Positions 1-13,020 are shown, numbered from the stretch's first letter. The stretch: DNA of 64,000 nucleotides from Odobenus rosmarus divergens (GCF_000321225.1 NW_004450380.1:1259108-1323107), one strand, 5' to 3'. Notes: generated by a model not told the origin, from the sequence alone. A program made the numbers and translations.

Positions 1-370
1 GGTTAATATCAGCTGAAATACTCTAATGTTATTTAGCAATGTCTTTTGTCTCTATTTCCAATATGCTTCTTGACAATTTTCTTGATGTTTTTAGCTGCAT
101 ACTGACCTACCCAGACTGCGTGTTATGACAGTGGGCTCTGAAATCACTTTAGACAGTCATGTCAGCCTTTTAAAGAATTAAATGAGCAGGACAGAAAATA
201 CTGCAGTGTATCACATACAGAAAGGGTAAATCTGATTTGTGAAAATTGTGTTTCAGTAGAGCATTGGTTGCACGTTTGCATGTTTGTGCACAAGGTATGT
301 GTATGTACTTTATAGGTACTGAATTGAAATATAAAGTTTATTTCTTACTGTGAATTATAGTAAAAAAATT
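1..370. other. Unique AT-rich sequence, nothing recognised
   Basis: No repeat family, open frame of note or regulatory motif could be recognised here. Confidence 0.5.
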
Positions 371-580
371 GGGGGTGCCTGGGTGACTCAGTCAGTTCAG
401 CATCTGCCTTCAGCTCAGGTCATGAACCCAGGGCCCAGGGTCCTTGGATCGAGCCCATTGTGCTCCCTGCTCAGCGGGGAGCCTGCTTCTCCCTCTGCCC
501 CTCCCCCCACCGAGAGGTGCACCCCTGCTCTCCCTCTCTTTCCCTCTCTCTCAAATAAATAAATAAAATTTTTCAAAAAA
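371..580 (+). mobile_element. Can-SINE (younger type)
   Basis: The tRNA-derived head 'gggggtgcctgggtgactca' is followed by a 'cagctcaggtcatga' body, a CT-rich stretch and an 'aaataaataaataaaa' tail, the normal layout of a carnivore SINE. Such elements are non-autonomous, carry an internal RNA polymerase III promoter and depend on L1 enzymes to move. I found no clean flanking duplication. Confidence 0.9.
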
Positions 581-807
581 TAGAAGCGATTTTTTTTGAT
601 TTTGAGAAATACCATCCTGACCACTTTGGGGTTGATGCATGCTAACCCAGATTCCATCAATCCCAGAAATTAGTACAAGTGCCTCGCATGGAGTGGACAT
701 TAAGCAAATAGTTGTAGAATAAATGAGCGAGTGAACGAATGTGTGAGCATTAGTGCAGTATGGGTTAATTTCCCCTGAACTCATTATCCTACATTTGCTG
801 ATGTTCA
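581..807. other. Unique spacer, nothing recognised
   Basis: Short unique stretch between two SINEs of the same orientation. Confidence 0.4.
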
Positions 808-1032
808 GGATAGGCTGTGATAGGGCCGCCTGGGTGGCTCAGTTGGTTAAGCGACTGCCTTCGGCTCAGGTCATGATCCTGGAGTCCCGGGATCGGGTCC
901 CACATCAGGCTCCCCGCTCAGCGGGGAGTCTGCTTCTCCCTCTGACCCTCTTCCCTCTCGTGCTATCTCTCTTTCTCTCTCTCTCAAATAAATAAATAAA
1001 ATCTTTAAAAAAAAAAAGGATAAGCTGTGATA
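808..1032 (+). mobile_element. Can-SINE (younger type) with target-site duplication
   Basis: The SINE body occupies about 823-1017, with the usual head, CT-rich stretch and AATAAA/poly-A tail. It is flanked by a 15-bp duplication with one mismatch: GGATAGGCTGTGATA at 808-822 and GGATAAGCTGTGATA at 1018-1032. This marks an L1-mediated insertion and fixes both ends. Confidence 0.95.
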
Positions 1033-2239
1033 CAGGTTGAAAATAAGGACAAGAAATCAACTCAGTCCCTTCAGGAGCTTTAAAAAAGGAAACCTGATTT
1101 TGACAGAAACAATTATTATGCATTGCAGCCACTCCGCTGGGCAGAGGATGCCTGAAACATTAAATGGAAGTGCTATGTATAGCACATTTATAAAGTTTTG
1201 AAATATTATCACATGGCCACAATCTTGTTCATTCCATTTATAGGAAAGACATCACTTGTTTTAAAAAATTCTTTGTTCTGTTAAGAACCAACTCATCCAG
1301 ATTCTTGAGCTTCCATATAAAATGGTCCACCATAGTGAATATCTGGATATGGCTAGGAAAAACAAAGACAGATATTTTAATATATTTGTGTCTCCTTTGT
1401 GATGAACAAAATCAAGGAGGTCTGGCTTTCTCCGGTGCCCCAGGTCATGAGACTTGATCCAGGGACACCTTCCCAATGGGAGCTGTTCTTGCTGGGATGA
1501 GCTAAGTATAGTCGGGTTCTCAGATGGAACTTGAAGGCAGAGAAGCTCACAGCTAATAGAAACAGAAAACAGCAGGTGAATCCCACACTGTTGGCAAAGA
1601 ACAACTGGAATCAGTGGTGCGACGTCCTGAGAAACTGAACCTTGCACCTCCTTCCACCTGGGCAAAATGTCGAACGTCCTCTTTGGCAATATCTGAACAG
1701 CTCATGCAATTTTGCCAATAGAGAAAAATCTGCAATCGATTTTTTTCCTAGTTTATTTTTCTCTTCCTATTTTTCTGTTAGCTGTTTAAGTGAATTCATT
1801 GTATGATAGGCATGACCAGAGTTCCTTGATGAAAATATGAAACACTTTTCATCAAAACTCTGAATGATGGCAGGGGCTCTCAAAATCTGAAATTATTCAT
1901 AGCCTTACAGATAGCTGCTCACACACGCTGCCTGAAAGGTATTCTTTTGTGCTGCAAAAATAATAAATCATTTTGTTTTAACCCATTTTTGTGATCATAG
2001 TATCTCAGAGTTGGAAGGAGTCGTAGACAAATATTGGCCACATGTTGGCCCAGCAACTGGTGCCGGCATCAGAGGAAGCCTTTCTGGTTTGCACAAAAAG
2101 GAGAATCTAAGGACACTGTAGTGATTTTTTTCCCAATAAACGAAATGATCATATTTGCAGGACTGTTCTTTATTTTGTGATTTTGTAGCTACCCACTTTC
2201 TTCATGTGACGATAACCCTTTAAAAAATGACACGATCAT
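1033..2239. other. Unique sequence, nothing firmly recognised
   Basis: A 142-codon minus-strand frame at 1261-1689 has no recognisable domain and overlaps other open frames, so I treat it as chance. Confidence 0.4.
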
Positions 2240-2438
2240 GATAGTTAATTTTTTATAAGATTTTATTTACTTGTTTGTCAGAGAGAGAGTGCGCACAAAG
2301 AGGGGGAACAGGAGACAGAGGGAGAATCAGGCTCAGCGTGGTGCAGGACTCGATCCCAGGACCCCAGGATCATGATCTGAGCCGAAGGCAGACACTTAAC
2401 CGACTGAGCCACCCAGGTGTCCCGATAGTTAATTTTTT
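2240..2438 (-). mobile_element. Can-SINE (younger type), minus strand, with TSD
   Basis: Read on the minus strand it has the SINE head (at 2401-2423) and an A-rich tail (T-rich at about 2255). The duplication GATAGTTAATTTTTT is present at 2240-2254 and 2424-2438, 15 bp and perfect. Confidence 0.95.
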
Positions 2439-3135
2439 TTAACTTGGGAGGAAAGGCTGGTGACCCTACACTGGGAAGGTCCAAACCTCCACCCAGTAAT
2501 TGAATTCCCTCCTCAGTTCTTCTGTGGTAACTTCAGTTAGCCTTTGCTAAATCACTGCCAGAAACAGCGGAAGGTACCGTCTCCCAGGGAACATGCATCT
2601 GAAGAGGATGTCCCCGAGAATGCTCTCTAAAACCTCATAGAACTCTCTTCATGGAGTGTGTACCTCTCTGGGAATCCCCCTCATTGTCCCATGCTATACT
2701 TGATGGCTGGGAGGAGATAACTAATCAGAAAATGTGTATAGAGCTGTTTCATTTTTTGGTGAGATACTTTAAGATATATTCTAGTTTATTTTAATGAGGC
2801 CCTCTACAGTATGTGCATTGCAAAGAATATTGTTAAGATGAAAAGAGCCTTGCTGAACCAAATTACTTCCAGCTCCTACTAATGATTTCTTAGCTTTAAT
2901 TCATCCAATGGAATGAGACCCCAGAAGGAGAAAATTGAAGGAAATTTTGAATTGATTATAATAGTGTTAACTTGCACTTGGGGAAAGTGGGTTGACAATT
3001 TAGAGTGGCCGTCCTCTGAACCATGATCCTTCATCCTGACAGTTTGTGCAACTTATAGTCACTGTATCACATTATTATTACAATTTCTAACCTCTTTCTG
3101 ACTGTATTTTCCAGTTTGCAAAGCTGGTTCACATT
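2439..3135. other. Unique sequence, nothing recognised
   Basis: No repeat or gene signature seen. Confidence 0.4.
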
Positions 3136-3305
3136 CTAGTTGCACTGAATCCTTATGATGATCCCGTGATAGTCAGGGGAGGGCTTCTACCTTTCTTTTA
3201 GAGGAGGTAAACCAGAGCTCAAAAACAGTAAGTTGCTTGCGTAAGCCCAAGTAACAGGGCCAGGGTTTAATCCTGGGTATCCTGACTCCAGATTCATAGG
3301 TCTCC
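3136..3305 (-). mobile_element. MIR SINE fragment, minus strand
   Basis: The order 'gaatccttatgatgatcc', 'ccagagctcaaaaacagtaa', 'gggtttaatcctgggtatcc' and 'tgactcca' follows the reverse strand of the mammalian-wide MIR core, heavily diverged. Confidence 0.6.
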
Positions 3306-5224
3306 CACCAAACCAGGAAAACTTCCATCCGGGTATGAGGATTAATACTTCTCCTCTTACCTTCGAGTTTGCTGACATCTGATGTTAAATCCACTAAGAG
3401 AACATCAAAGAATACATGATCAATGGTGAATCTCTGGTAAACAGACTTTTAGATCAATTTGTTCTATCTAAATAGAGTCAAACAAGCAATAAGATCAGCC
3501 TTCTACTGTTCTGTGTACACATGAGTGTTCAGTAAATATTGTTGACAGACCGCTGTGACAAAGTGAGCACACAAAACGTAAACGATACCTCGAGAGTCAT
3601 GATACTTCTCACTGGGTGCAAACCCAAAGGCATTTCAGCAACAAAATCTGGAGAGATATATATTTGGTGCAAAGATTTTTCTCCCAAGTCAGCTTATGAT
3701 TTGGAGTGACCAACCCCCAAATAAGCTTTTCTCTCATATTTTTTCTTTCACAAGACAGACCAGTTCAGAATAGTAATTGCAATTAGTATTCTGTAAGCAG
3801 CAAACTCATCTTCAGCTGCAATGGCAGGGTCCAAAGAGCCTAAGCCAGAATCCATATGACAGGAGCTCAGTTCTTTTTATTTATTTATTCTAAACACATG
3901 TGGTCTCTGTAACTCATGGCTGGGGATTGTGATTATAAGGGCAGGATGACAATTTTTGCAAAGGAAAATGGTTATTTGCTTAGCTCAAGTTGAAGGCTGC
4001 CAAACAGACTACTATGAAATACAGTATTAGCTTGTACTTTTACCTGCTGGTTCCAGCAAGTCAGCTACATTCTACAGTTTCTCAAGGACAAGGGAGAATT
4101 CGTGCTGGCTTCATATCAAGAAGCTAACTCCAAACAGACAAGAGAAACAAAAGCAAGAACAGGACCAATAGATAAAAGAGCCCTTGTTAGTGGACTAAAG
4201 CTACAAATAGGACAGCGGAAGGAGGGTTGGGAGGGGGAAGAGTAAAGCAAGGTCAAAGAAGGATGATATCAATAGAATATCTCCAAATAGCACAGAATGC
4301 AGCAAGAAGTAGCAGCAGATGTCAGTCCAGCCCAATGTCAACCCCCGTGGAGCTATGTAGAAAGACTTGGAAAGAAACAGCATCACTGCAGTTGGTATTA
4401 GGAGTAAAGAGAGAGCAGATGATACCTTTCTCCCCATGAACTGAAAGCCACAACTTGCCACTGGCCACAGCCTCCTCTCCTTTCGGACTGGCCCCATTCA
4501 AGCTTTTAGGGTTTTTTTTTTTTTCTCTCTCTCTCTATTTCAGATCTTTACTCCCCTCCTTTCCTTTTGATTTCCTTTCTTCTTCCAGGCTCTTGCTGCC
4601 AATTCTAACTCTGATCCTCACCCCACTGGCTGTTCCTTGCCTATGCCACCAGGTACTCTGGTTCCAGATGCTTACTCTGGCCTCAGCAACGTTCCAGGAG
4701 TGATGATGCATAACCAGGAGAATGGATTTACTGCAGCACTCAGAAAATTCCCATCGTGATTTTAGACATTACTGGCATGGATTGACTTTCATAACTGTGG
4801 AGGAAAGCCAAAAATGTATAAAGGAAGTCTGTTTTCAGAGTTCATATTCCTTAATTTTAGTGAATGGATGTGGGTGTTTTGAAAACTTAGTTTCTTAAGA
4901 ACTGCCTAAATTTCATAATTATTTCATTTTCATCCGCTCACAGATGGCTTTGCCCTGGGTGTAAAAATTGAAGAGCCAATATAAAATGATGCTACCTTTA
5001 CTCTGGCAGTTAAATTTTAAATTTCAAACATTGGTTTTCAGAACCTTGGAGAGCATCAAACTCAGCCCTCCATTTCCCTCACTGGAGCCAGCTCAAGTGT
5101 AGGCTGATTTCTTCTGTAAAAATGTGAAATGAGAAATAATGGGGTAAGTTGACAGTGAAACTAGATTTTGTAAAAGAAATGCCTTCCACAATAACCTATT
5201 TTTATAGTTTAAGTTGCTGTTGTA
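3306..5224. other. Unique sequence, nothing recognised
   Basis: About 1.9 kb. It holds a pyrimidine-rich stretch near 4508-4620 and many short open frames, none with a recognisable product. Confidence 0.4.
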
Positions 5225-5455
5225 TAGTGTTGCATAGCTCTTAAGAGGTGGATTGGGAGTCAATAAGACTCGGATTCAAAGCCAGGGTCTGCCAATTCCT
5301 AGTTATGTAACCTTCAGCAATCTCCCGAGGCTTTAGCTCTTCTCTTCCATAAAATAGAGCTACAAATAGTAGCTACTTCGCGGGGTTGTTCTGATGGTTA
5401 TGTGAGCTAATCCATGTAAAACCTTTAGCACATAACAAGCACTCATTGCTGCCTG
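5225..5455 (+). mobile_element. MIR SINE, plus strand
   Basis: Nearly the whole MIR order is readable: 'ggagtcaataagactcggat', 'gccaattcctagttatgtaa', 'ccataaaatagagctacaaa', 'ggggttgttctgatggtta' and 'cacataacaagcactcattg'. It is an ancient tRNA-derived element. Confidence 0.8.
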
Positions 5456-5770
5456 CATGCTTTCAAATGGGTTGTTTCTGACCTAGTTGACAACAGTGAC
5501 CAGTACTGAGGATTTGGGGCTCCTTGGGGGGGGCATTCTCTTTCAGGGGAAGGACAGTAAGGAAGTAAGAAAGCAACCGACTTGCAGCCTTGTCAGTTTC
5601 AGCTTTCTGTTCTGGAATAGAGGCTCCAGTTCCATGCATTCACTACTCAGAACTTCTAGTTGAGTAGGGTTTACCTGTTTGCCCATTTCAATAATGTTAT
5701 CAGCTATGGATACTATTTTCTTGCCTTTCTTTGTGCGCCTCCCAGAGACAATTGGATCATACATCAATTT
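5456..5770. other. Unique spacer, nothing recognised
   Basis: No repeat or gene signature seen; it contains a short G run at 5526-5533. Confidence 0.35.
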
Positions 5771-5774
5771 GTTC

Positions 5775-5880
5775 ATTTCACATACCTTTATTGAACATCC
5801 AGGTCATGTCGGTATTGTGCTAAATGCTTGAGATATGGTGATGAGCAAAAGGAAATGATCTTTTCTGTCTTCAGGGGAGA
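5775..5880 (-). mobile_element. L2 LINE 3' fragment, minus strand
   Basis: The words 'tttattgaacatccaggtca', 'gtgctaaatgcttgagatat' and 'gtgatgagcaaaa' follow the reverse of the L2 3' end. Confidence 0.55.
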
Positions 5881-6039
5881 TTTCTTACAATGGGACTCTT
5901 GATACAAGTTAGAGCTCACCTCTACTGTTGAAGTTAAAGAGGCCAGACTCCTTCTTTCTCAGGCTTCCTTGCAGCTGGGGCCCAGGCACAGTCTAGATTA
6001 CACTCGGTTGGTTAAACTCACCTGCCCTAGACCTCTGAT

Positions 6040-6424
6040 CAGGATCTGCTGATCCAAAAATGCAGGTAGAGTGAAAGATTCTTTCTGGTGGCAGTCATGG
6101 TCACCACAACACCCAGTTTCTGGGGCTCCAGGAATGACAGTGCTGGCATCAATGTCCGGTGCCTAGTACTGGCATTCTTGGGGTTGTAATTCATTACTGT
6201 GACAGGTGTGTAACAAGACTGACCACACAGTGGAATCAGCCAGACTAGTGCAGTGGCATGATTTGGGCTGTGGTTCTGCCTTCTTAGCCTCTCTTTGCTC
6301 CTGGCCATTTTTCTGTGGGTTTGTTAATGTAGCCCTCCTGGAAATTCTATGAACAGTCGAAGATCCTTTTAATAATTTCTTCCTTCTTGCTAAAACCAGC
6401 TGGTCCGTTTCCATCTTTGCAGCG
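6040..6424. mobile_element. Possible old retroelement-like repeat, family not named
   Basis: The 3' part ('cctcctggaaattctatgaa' followed by 'ttttaataatttcttcc') recalls the end of a dispersed mammalian repeat that I cannot name with certainty. The open frames here have no recognisable product. Confidence 0.3.
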
Positions 6425-6610
6425 AAGAATCTTGACTGCCTCAACAGAGACTCAAATCCCAGATCCGTACTTGAAAGCTGGGTGACCTTGTGCAAGTGAT
6501 GTATTCTCTCTAAACCCTAAGCTGCTTCTTTATAAAATGGAAACTACAGCAGGTGAAAGAATATACATAAAGTGCTTATTATACCATATCTAGGACATAG
6601 TAGATGTATA
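6425..6610 (+). mobile_element. MIR SINE, plus strand
   Basis: The MIR core is visible as 'gactcaaatcccagatccgt', 'gctgggtgaccttgtgcaag', 'tataaaatggaaactacag' and 'atctaggacatagtagatgt'. Confidence 0.7.
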
Positions 6611-9135
6611 ATATATGTTACCTCATATATAATATATGAACATATTTGATAATAAATGAGGACATGAGAAAGGTGGCAAAACTTGTGAGTGAAGCTCTTG
6701 GCTGTAACATATGCTCCTCAAACATGAAAGAAAAGGACCAAATTTATTTCAAATTATTTTGAGAATAATTTCAATGAGTCATTGAGACTATGTCTCAATG
6801 AATATGAGAATATGATTGAACTGAAGGAGGCAGGCAAGCTTTAAGTCAGTCTACTTCAATTTCTTTCAGCATCAGAGCATTAAATAAGATTTCCAGATGC
6901 CTATATTTTTAAAAACACTCCAACAGAGAATATATCAGCATTATTGAATTTTAAATTTTACCTGGATAGTTAAGCAACCATATATACAGATAGAAAATCC
7001 TTGGGTATAAGGGCCCTCAGATACACCATTACAGGTTCTCACCTGTAATGAGCTTTGTCACTTCAACGAAGCTCACCTCTTACAGGTTCCCTTGCTTGTG
7101 AATGCCTCCATTTATGACCCTCAAACCTTTCCTCAAAGAATGCAGTGCCCAACTTTGGATCCTTACTGTTCCAGTGGCTGCTGCAGCCATCTTTCTCATT
7201 ATTATTAAGAACTTGTGTCACGTCCAACAACTAATGGGACCAATGTGCTTTTTAATGCTCATGGTCAAAATCAGCTTGGACCAATAAATTTTAGTTTTTT
7301 GGAATATTTCTTCATGGGAACCGTGACACAGAGATAGAAATAGAGATAGAATTAGTATGATAATCTTCCACCTGAAACCAGATCCTTTAGTACTCTTTTT
7401 AAAAAATTCAAAATTTCAGTGCAAATTTATTGCTTTATGGTTTGACATGGCTGTTATTTGTTCTATGTTATTGGATGCTACAATGTGTATGGCAGTCATA
7501 AATTGTGCATAAGTATTCATTATATAAGTAGTTCTGCTAAGCCATTTTGTGGTTTTATAAAGGCCTTGACTTTAGACAAAATAACTGAAGTAAATGTTCA
7601 TCACCCTGAAACACCCAGAAAGACTGCATTCTTCGTGGGTACCCGCTAGTCTTTGTTCCTTTATCCTCCTTCCCATAAGTAGCCACCAAACCAAAAGAAC
7701 TTAACTAGAAAAAGCCCTAATATATATAAACAAACTCAGAGAGTGAAGATTTACACAGCTACCGGAATGGGTGGCTTAGACTGAAAGTCCTAGCTTATTG
7801 TCATGTGAAGGTATTTCTAATAGGAAAGATAATTTATACTTTAGGACAAGGAGATGGAATGTGGAGCAGTATTAACAAACCAACATTAAGGAATGGAATG
7901 GCAAGTGATTTAAAAAAAAGAAAGTTAAGGATAGATTTACATAAATTATGAAGCGTTGCTAAGAAATAAATTCTTGGAGAAAAGAGTTTTCAACTTAATT
8001 AAGAAGCTGGTTTTGCAGGCTTTGGTCAATAAGAAACTCCCTTCTAAAGTCAACATCTGGTTTGGATTCTTTTTTAAAAATGCTACTCTCATGAAAACAA
8101 ACAAGCAAACAAAACAGAGGCTGTCAAAATTGTGTAGGAATAATTGTGGTGGGGCTTAGAGATTTTACCTTTGAGCACCAGCAAATTATTTGGTACTTAA
8201 CTGAGCAGAATGTCATAGTGATTCACATTTTAGCATAGTTAGGGGTTAGATTGTAATTTAATTTCTTATCTCTATGTGAAGTTTTAATTTTTATTAAAAT
8301 TACTAATGGAAAATCACCTATGATGAAGGACTTATGTCTGTATAATAACATCAGCCGTTGGGTCTCATTATCCTGAAATTCTAAAAAAAAAAAAAAAAGA
8401 GGCAAGTTTTCAAAGGATGAGGCTATTGGTTTGAAATACCACTTTTCCTGTTTCATTATGTTGTCATGTCATTTAAAACTCTCACAGCTGGATAAGAATG
8501 CAGCTACACTTTCATTTCCCACCTCCAATACACGTTTAGATTCCTATTTTCCTTTTGTGCTATCTCTTGATCTTTTTCTATTCTTTTTATTTTGAGATTT
8601 CTTTTATTTAAGAGCTCTTTTACTCCAGAGCTCATTTTTTCCTTTATTCCCATTATTTGACATTTTTTGGAAGTGTGGTTTGAAAATACCCTCTTCCTTT
8701 AGACAAATTACTTTCCTTAAACATAAAAACTTCTTCAGGGTGGTGATCTGTCAAAATAGTACGCAGGGAGTAAAAGCACCGAGGCTGTTATTTATCAATG
8801 GGAACTGCGTGTCGACTGGTGTAGAAAGATTTGAAAATTACCCCTAAAGAACAGTGGGAGTCTACACGGAATACAGATATGAGTCCATGTCAGCATGATT
8901 ACTGGGGAAAGGATTCATTCAAATACAATGCTGGCAAAAAAGAAAAAGTTTTTTAGAGCATAAAGAAATACTTGGTAAATTTTTGTTTGCAACAGCCAGT
9001 TACCGTGTAGCATGTGGATTTAAAAAATCTTATTATGTTTGACATTAAATATCAAAACTGAGACAAAACAGGAGCTCTGTCAGTTTCCTTGCAACTCTAA
9101 GTGCTTGCTTTTCAAAGAGGACTTGCTATCGTGGC
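6611..9135. other. AT-rich unique sequence, nothing recognised
   Basis: About 2.5 kb of AT-rich sequence with an A17-type run near 8383-8398. No family, exon or motif could be supported. Confidence 0.4.
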
Positions 9136-9365
9136 AAAAAGAAATGATGCTATAGAGAGGGTCTGCTTTGTGTTGAGTACTCTTGGTCTGTTTTGCCCCT
9201 TGGCTCTCACAACCCATAAGTAGATATTATCATCCTTGTGTAAAGCTAAGGAGACTGAGGCCCAGAGACCTTGAAGAATTGCCAACATGCAAACTGGGGA
9301 AGGAAATGAACAGGGACTTGAATGCAAGACCACATCCCTCCAAAATTTATACTCTTTCTGGCCTG
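9136..9365 (-). mobile_element. MIR SINE, minus strand
   Basis: Reverse-strand MIR order: 'gctctcacaacccataagta', 'gatattatcatccttgtgta', 'gagactgaggcccagagacc' and 'gacttgaatgcaagaccaca'. Confidence 0.75.
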
Positions 9366-9655
9366 CATTTATTTGAATAAATTGACCCTGCATTTATGTT
9401 ACTTTGCCTAAAGGTATTCTTATCTGTATGCTGTCTTCTCTTCTGGGGTTTAAATTGAATTCCACCTTTATGTTTGTGTCATCAGGGGAACTAATTTGTC
9501 AGACTACCCTTAGGTCATCCCCACCATGGTGTCATGGGGAGAAAGTGAACACTTGGTGGGGAAAAGTGATTGAGCACTCCCCATGCAGTGGGGCTGGACT
9601 GAAGGATGAACTTGCACTATTTTAATTAATCTGCAAAAGAGCAACATACTAATTA
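9366..9655. other. Unique spacer, nothing recognised
   Basis: No repeat or gene signature seen. Confidence 0.35.
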
Positions 9656-9659
9656 GTTG

Positions 9660-10190
9660 CTTAAGCATTTATTCATGCAATTTATTTTTATTGATCTGCT
9701 ATGTGGTTCATATCCAGGCTCTGGGGACACAGCAGTGAGCAGGACTGATAAGATCACTGCCCTCATAGAGTTCACGTTTGAGAGGAGAGACAGGAAACAA
9801 GCAACATACACAGAAGCACACTTACAGTTGTGAAATATACTGTCAATAATGTTTCAGCTGAGGCCTGAAGGATAAGGAACTGAAAACCATGTGAGGATCT
9901 GGAGATGATATGGAGGCAATCGTGAGTACAAACGGAATGCACACCTGAAGTGTTCAGAGACAGAGAGAAGTTCTATGAGGCTGAGTGTAGTGATGAGGAG
10001 AGCAGGATGCAGGGGTGAATGAACAGGAAGTGTAATTTATAGAGCTTGATAATGGGAACTGAGAGTAAGAGGGGAATGAAGAAGGACTCCTAGGGTTTAG
10101 TGTAAACAGAGGAGTGGATGGAAAAGCCATCTATGGAGTTGTGGGTGACTAAGGGGAGCAACAAGTTTGGGAAGGAAAATCAAGAGCTCT
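9660..10190 (-). mobile_element. L2 LINE 3' region, minus strand
   Basis: 'ctctggggacacagcagtga', 'atcactgccctcatagagtt' and the following 'gaggcctgaaggataagga' read as the reverse of the L2 3' end and the region just upstream of it. The inner boundary near 10.2 kb is uncertain. Confidence 0.6.
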
Positions 10191-10460
10191 GTTTTGGGCA
10201 TATTAACTCTGAGATATTTATTATATGCTCAACTAGAGATGACAGGAGGCAGTTGGCTCTGAGTCTGCAGCATGGGAGAGGGGTTTGATAGTAACTATGG
10301 TTTAAAAAAGACAAGTCTATTATGTAGTAATATGTGTGTTTATCTGTTAATGTATTATAAGATCTAGCTGTGGGTCTAATAATGACTGTAATTTTGAGTC
10401 GTGATGAAGCAGAAATGCTATTTGGAGATGTTTGCAAAACTGTAGTGTAATATCAAAACA
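10191..10460. other. Unique spacer, nothing recognised
   Basis: May be the continuation of the L2 relic, but no diagnostic words were found. Confidence 0.3.
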
Positions 10461-10678
10461 TCTCTGATTTTGGGGCACCTGGGTGGCTCAGGTGGTTAAA
10501 TATCTGCCTTTGGCTCAAGTCATGATCCCAGGGTCCTGGGATCAAGCCCTGCATCGGGCTCCCTGCTGTGCGGGGAGTCTGCTTCTCCCTCTCCCTCTGC
10601 CCCTCCCCCTGCTTGTGCTCTCTCTCTCTCTCTGTTAAATAAATAAATAAAATCTTTAAAAAAAAAAATCTGTGATTT
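10461..10678 (+). mobile_element. Can-SINE (younger type) with short TSD
   Basis: The head 'ggggcacctgggtggctca' starts at about 10472 and the tail ends near 10668. The flanks TCTCTGATTT (10461-10470) and TCTGTGATTT (10669-10678) form a 10-bp duplication with one mismatch. Confidence 0.92.
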
Positions 10679-11030
10679 CTACTGCTGATAAAGACAAAAA
10701 GTCTTGCTAATACAACTGTGGCTTGTTCCATTAATGAAAATAGAGATGGAATGTTTTTTCCCATCTAAGCTCACAAAACTGAATTTTCTCCATGGACTCC
10801 TTGTGGATCTTCTGGACACTTCTTCCATTAAAACCAAGAAGATAGCAAAGATGAGTATTGATGAATTCTGGTTTGTGGATTTGGTGGCTTCTATTTTCCA
10901 AGGAAGGCGAGGTGATCAGCTGAGAGTGGGGAGGTAGGAAAGGGGTAAAAAGTTACGGGGAATAAAATACTCAGCTCTGATGGAGGAGGCAAACTTTTAG
11001 GGAAGAGCAGGAGGCTGGCTGGGCTGTATA
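10679..11030. other. Unique sequence, nothing recognised
   Basis: No repeat or gene signature seen. Confidence 0.35.
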
Positions 11031-11290
11031 GTACTGCCATTATTAAGCACGTGGGCTCAGAAGGCAGTCTTCTGTAGTTTGAATCCAACCTGGGACACTT
11101 TCCTACTGTGTGACCTTGAGGTGTGACTTTACCTCATCTCTGTGTGCCTCATTTCCTCATCTCCAAAATCAGGATATTAATTGTACCTACTACACAGTGT
11201 TGGAGTCAGAATCAGAACAGTTAATACAAATAAAAAGGTTAAATTATGCCCGAGATAAATTAGGTGTTCAAAAAACGCTAATCTTTATTT
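11031..11290 (+). mobile_element. MIR SINE, plus strand
   Basis: The MIR order is clear: 'gtttgaatccaacctgggac', 'tactgtgtgaccttgag', 'tcatttcctcatctccaaaa' and 'attgtacctactacacagtg'. Confidence 0.75.
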
Positions 11291-12287
11291 TTAATACTAG
11301 GGTTATAGCAGCGGTTATGGAAATGAATGCATGGATTCAGAAGTTACCTGTGAGGTAGAATTGCCAAATCTTGGAGATTAATCTGAGAGGAGTGATGGAG
11401 AGAGAGGAGTCAAGACTGACTTGTGTGTTTGAGTAACCTGGTAGATGGCAGTGCCATTTTCTGTCAAGGAGAAGAGTGGAAGAGCAGGTCTGTGGTAGAG
11501 GATGGGGAAGAAGAAGAAAAAAATTATCACTTTGCCCAGTGAGTGGTCATATGGATGCACCATGGACTCTGGACCCAGAATGATAAAGCTACTAATCCTG
11601 GGGTTTGCGCGACCCCTATGTTCATAGTCATGGCTTGGACGTTGGTTTTAATGGATTGGTTGGAAGCATACTCTTTTTGTCGTTTCTATTTCTAGTCCAT
11701 CTTTGTTCACCTTAGTTATGAGAAGCTGACCACTGATTTCTAAAAATCAACAGTTCTACAATGCCAAGTGTTGTTCACCAACAATCCCTCATCGAATTGT
11801 CCCTTCTTTTCATAATCCCTTATGTTTCTCTCTTATCATCCCCTTATGCGTTAATTTATACACTTCTAAAGATAATTAAAGGCAATTCTCCATATAAATA
11901 ATGGAGACTAAATAGGAGCAGAAAGCATGTCTGTTTAATTCACTGCTCTTTTCCCTATGTCTAGCAAGTAGTTTTGTATATATAAGAGGCATCCATAAAT
12001 GGGGTTCCAAAAAAAAAAAAAAGATTAAGAAGTAAAAATCAGGTAGAATGGGAAGAAACTCTATACTAAGATTCTAAGGCAAGAGTCCAGGATTATTCTT
12101 ACACTTAAAAAAAAAATTGGCATCCTTTTTCAAGTGAAATACCACCTGGCAACTCAATGTATTTTATATATTAAGGGATCTTAAGTATGTAAAACAGAAT
12201 ATTAATTTAGAACATGTGCTTTTTCAACTCTCAAATATTAAGAAGTAATTTTATTCAAACTTTTTAGATGAATTTTTAACATTGGTG
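11291..12287. other. Unique AT-rich sequence, nothing recognised
   Basis: About 1 kb with two short A runs (near 12009 and 12109). No family assigned. Confidence 0.4.
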
Positions 12288-12814
12288 TGTACTAGTCAGG
12301 GTTCTCCAGAGAACAGAACCAATAAGATATATATATAGCTATTTATATGATGTATATATTTATATTATATATATGTTTATATATGTATATATAAAAGGAG
12401 ATTTATTATGAGGAACAGTCTCACGATTATGGGGGCTGAGAAGTCCCACCATCTGCTGTGTGCAAGCTGGAGACCTGGGAAAGCCAGTGGTAAAATCCAG
12501 TCTGAGTCTGAAGGCTTGAAAACTGGGTTCCAATGGTGTAAATCCCGGTCTGAGGGTAGAAGATGAGATGGCTCGGCTCAAGCAGGGCGGGGCAGAAAAA
12601 TGGGGCAAATCCTTTCCTATGCCTTTTATTCTCCTTGGGCCCTCAGGGGCTTGAAAGGTGCCCACTCCCCTTGGGGAGGACAGTCTACTTTTTGAGTCTA
12701 CCGATTCAAATGCTAATCTCACCCAGAACCACTTCCATAGACACACCCAGAATTCATGTTTAATCTGGGTATCCCACAGCCAGTCAAGTTGACCCATAAA
12801 ATTAACTATTGCAC
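12288..12814 (+). mobile_element. Old interspersed repeat with TA-rich insert, family not named
   Basis: Begins 'tgtactagtcagggttctcc' and ends 'gtcaagttgacccataaaat', both familiar from a common dispersed mammalian repeat whose name I will not guess. A TA-rich microsatellite (12328-12392) lies near its 5' end. The 145-codon minus-strand frame at 12360-12797 is a by-product of this repeat and not a gene. Confidence 0.6.
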
Positions 12815-13020
12815 AGTGTCGTCATTAAAAAGAGCTGCCTTGGGAGTTATTGACAACATTTTTTTGGGGGGGGAGAATATTATCTTTTCGTGTAATTTAT
12901 TTGGGAGATAGCAGCTTTCAAATCCATGTATGATGCAGTCACTGAATTTTATCTCAAGACACAAATATCATTTACATGAGACCAGAGAGTTGGTTTAAAA
13001 CCTTTTGTTCTGTAGATGTA

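Noticed and set aside
371..450. tRNA gene
   Set aside because: The tRNA-like head with A/B-box-like words belongs to a Can-SINE; it lacks a full cloverleaf. The same applies to all other SINE heads.
12360..12797. 145-codon minus-strand open frame
   Set aside because: Lies wholly inside an old dispersed repeat.
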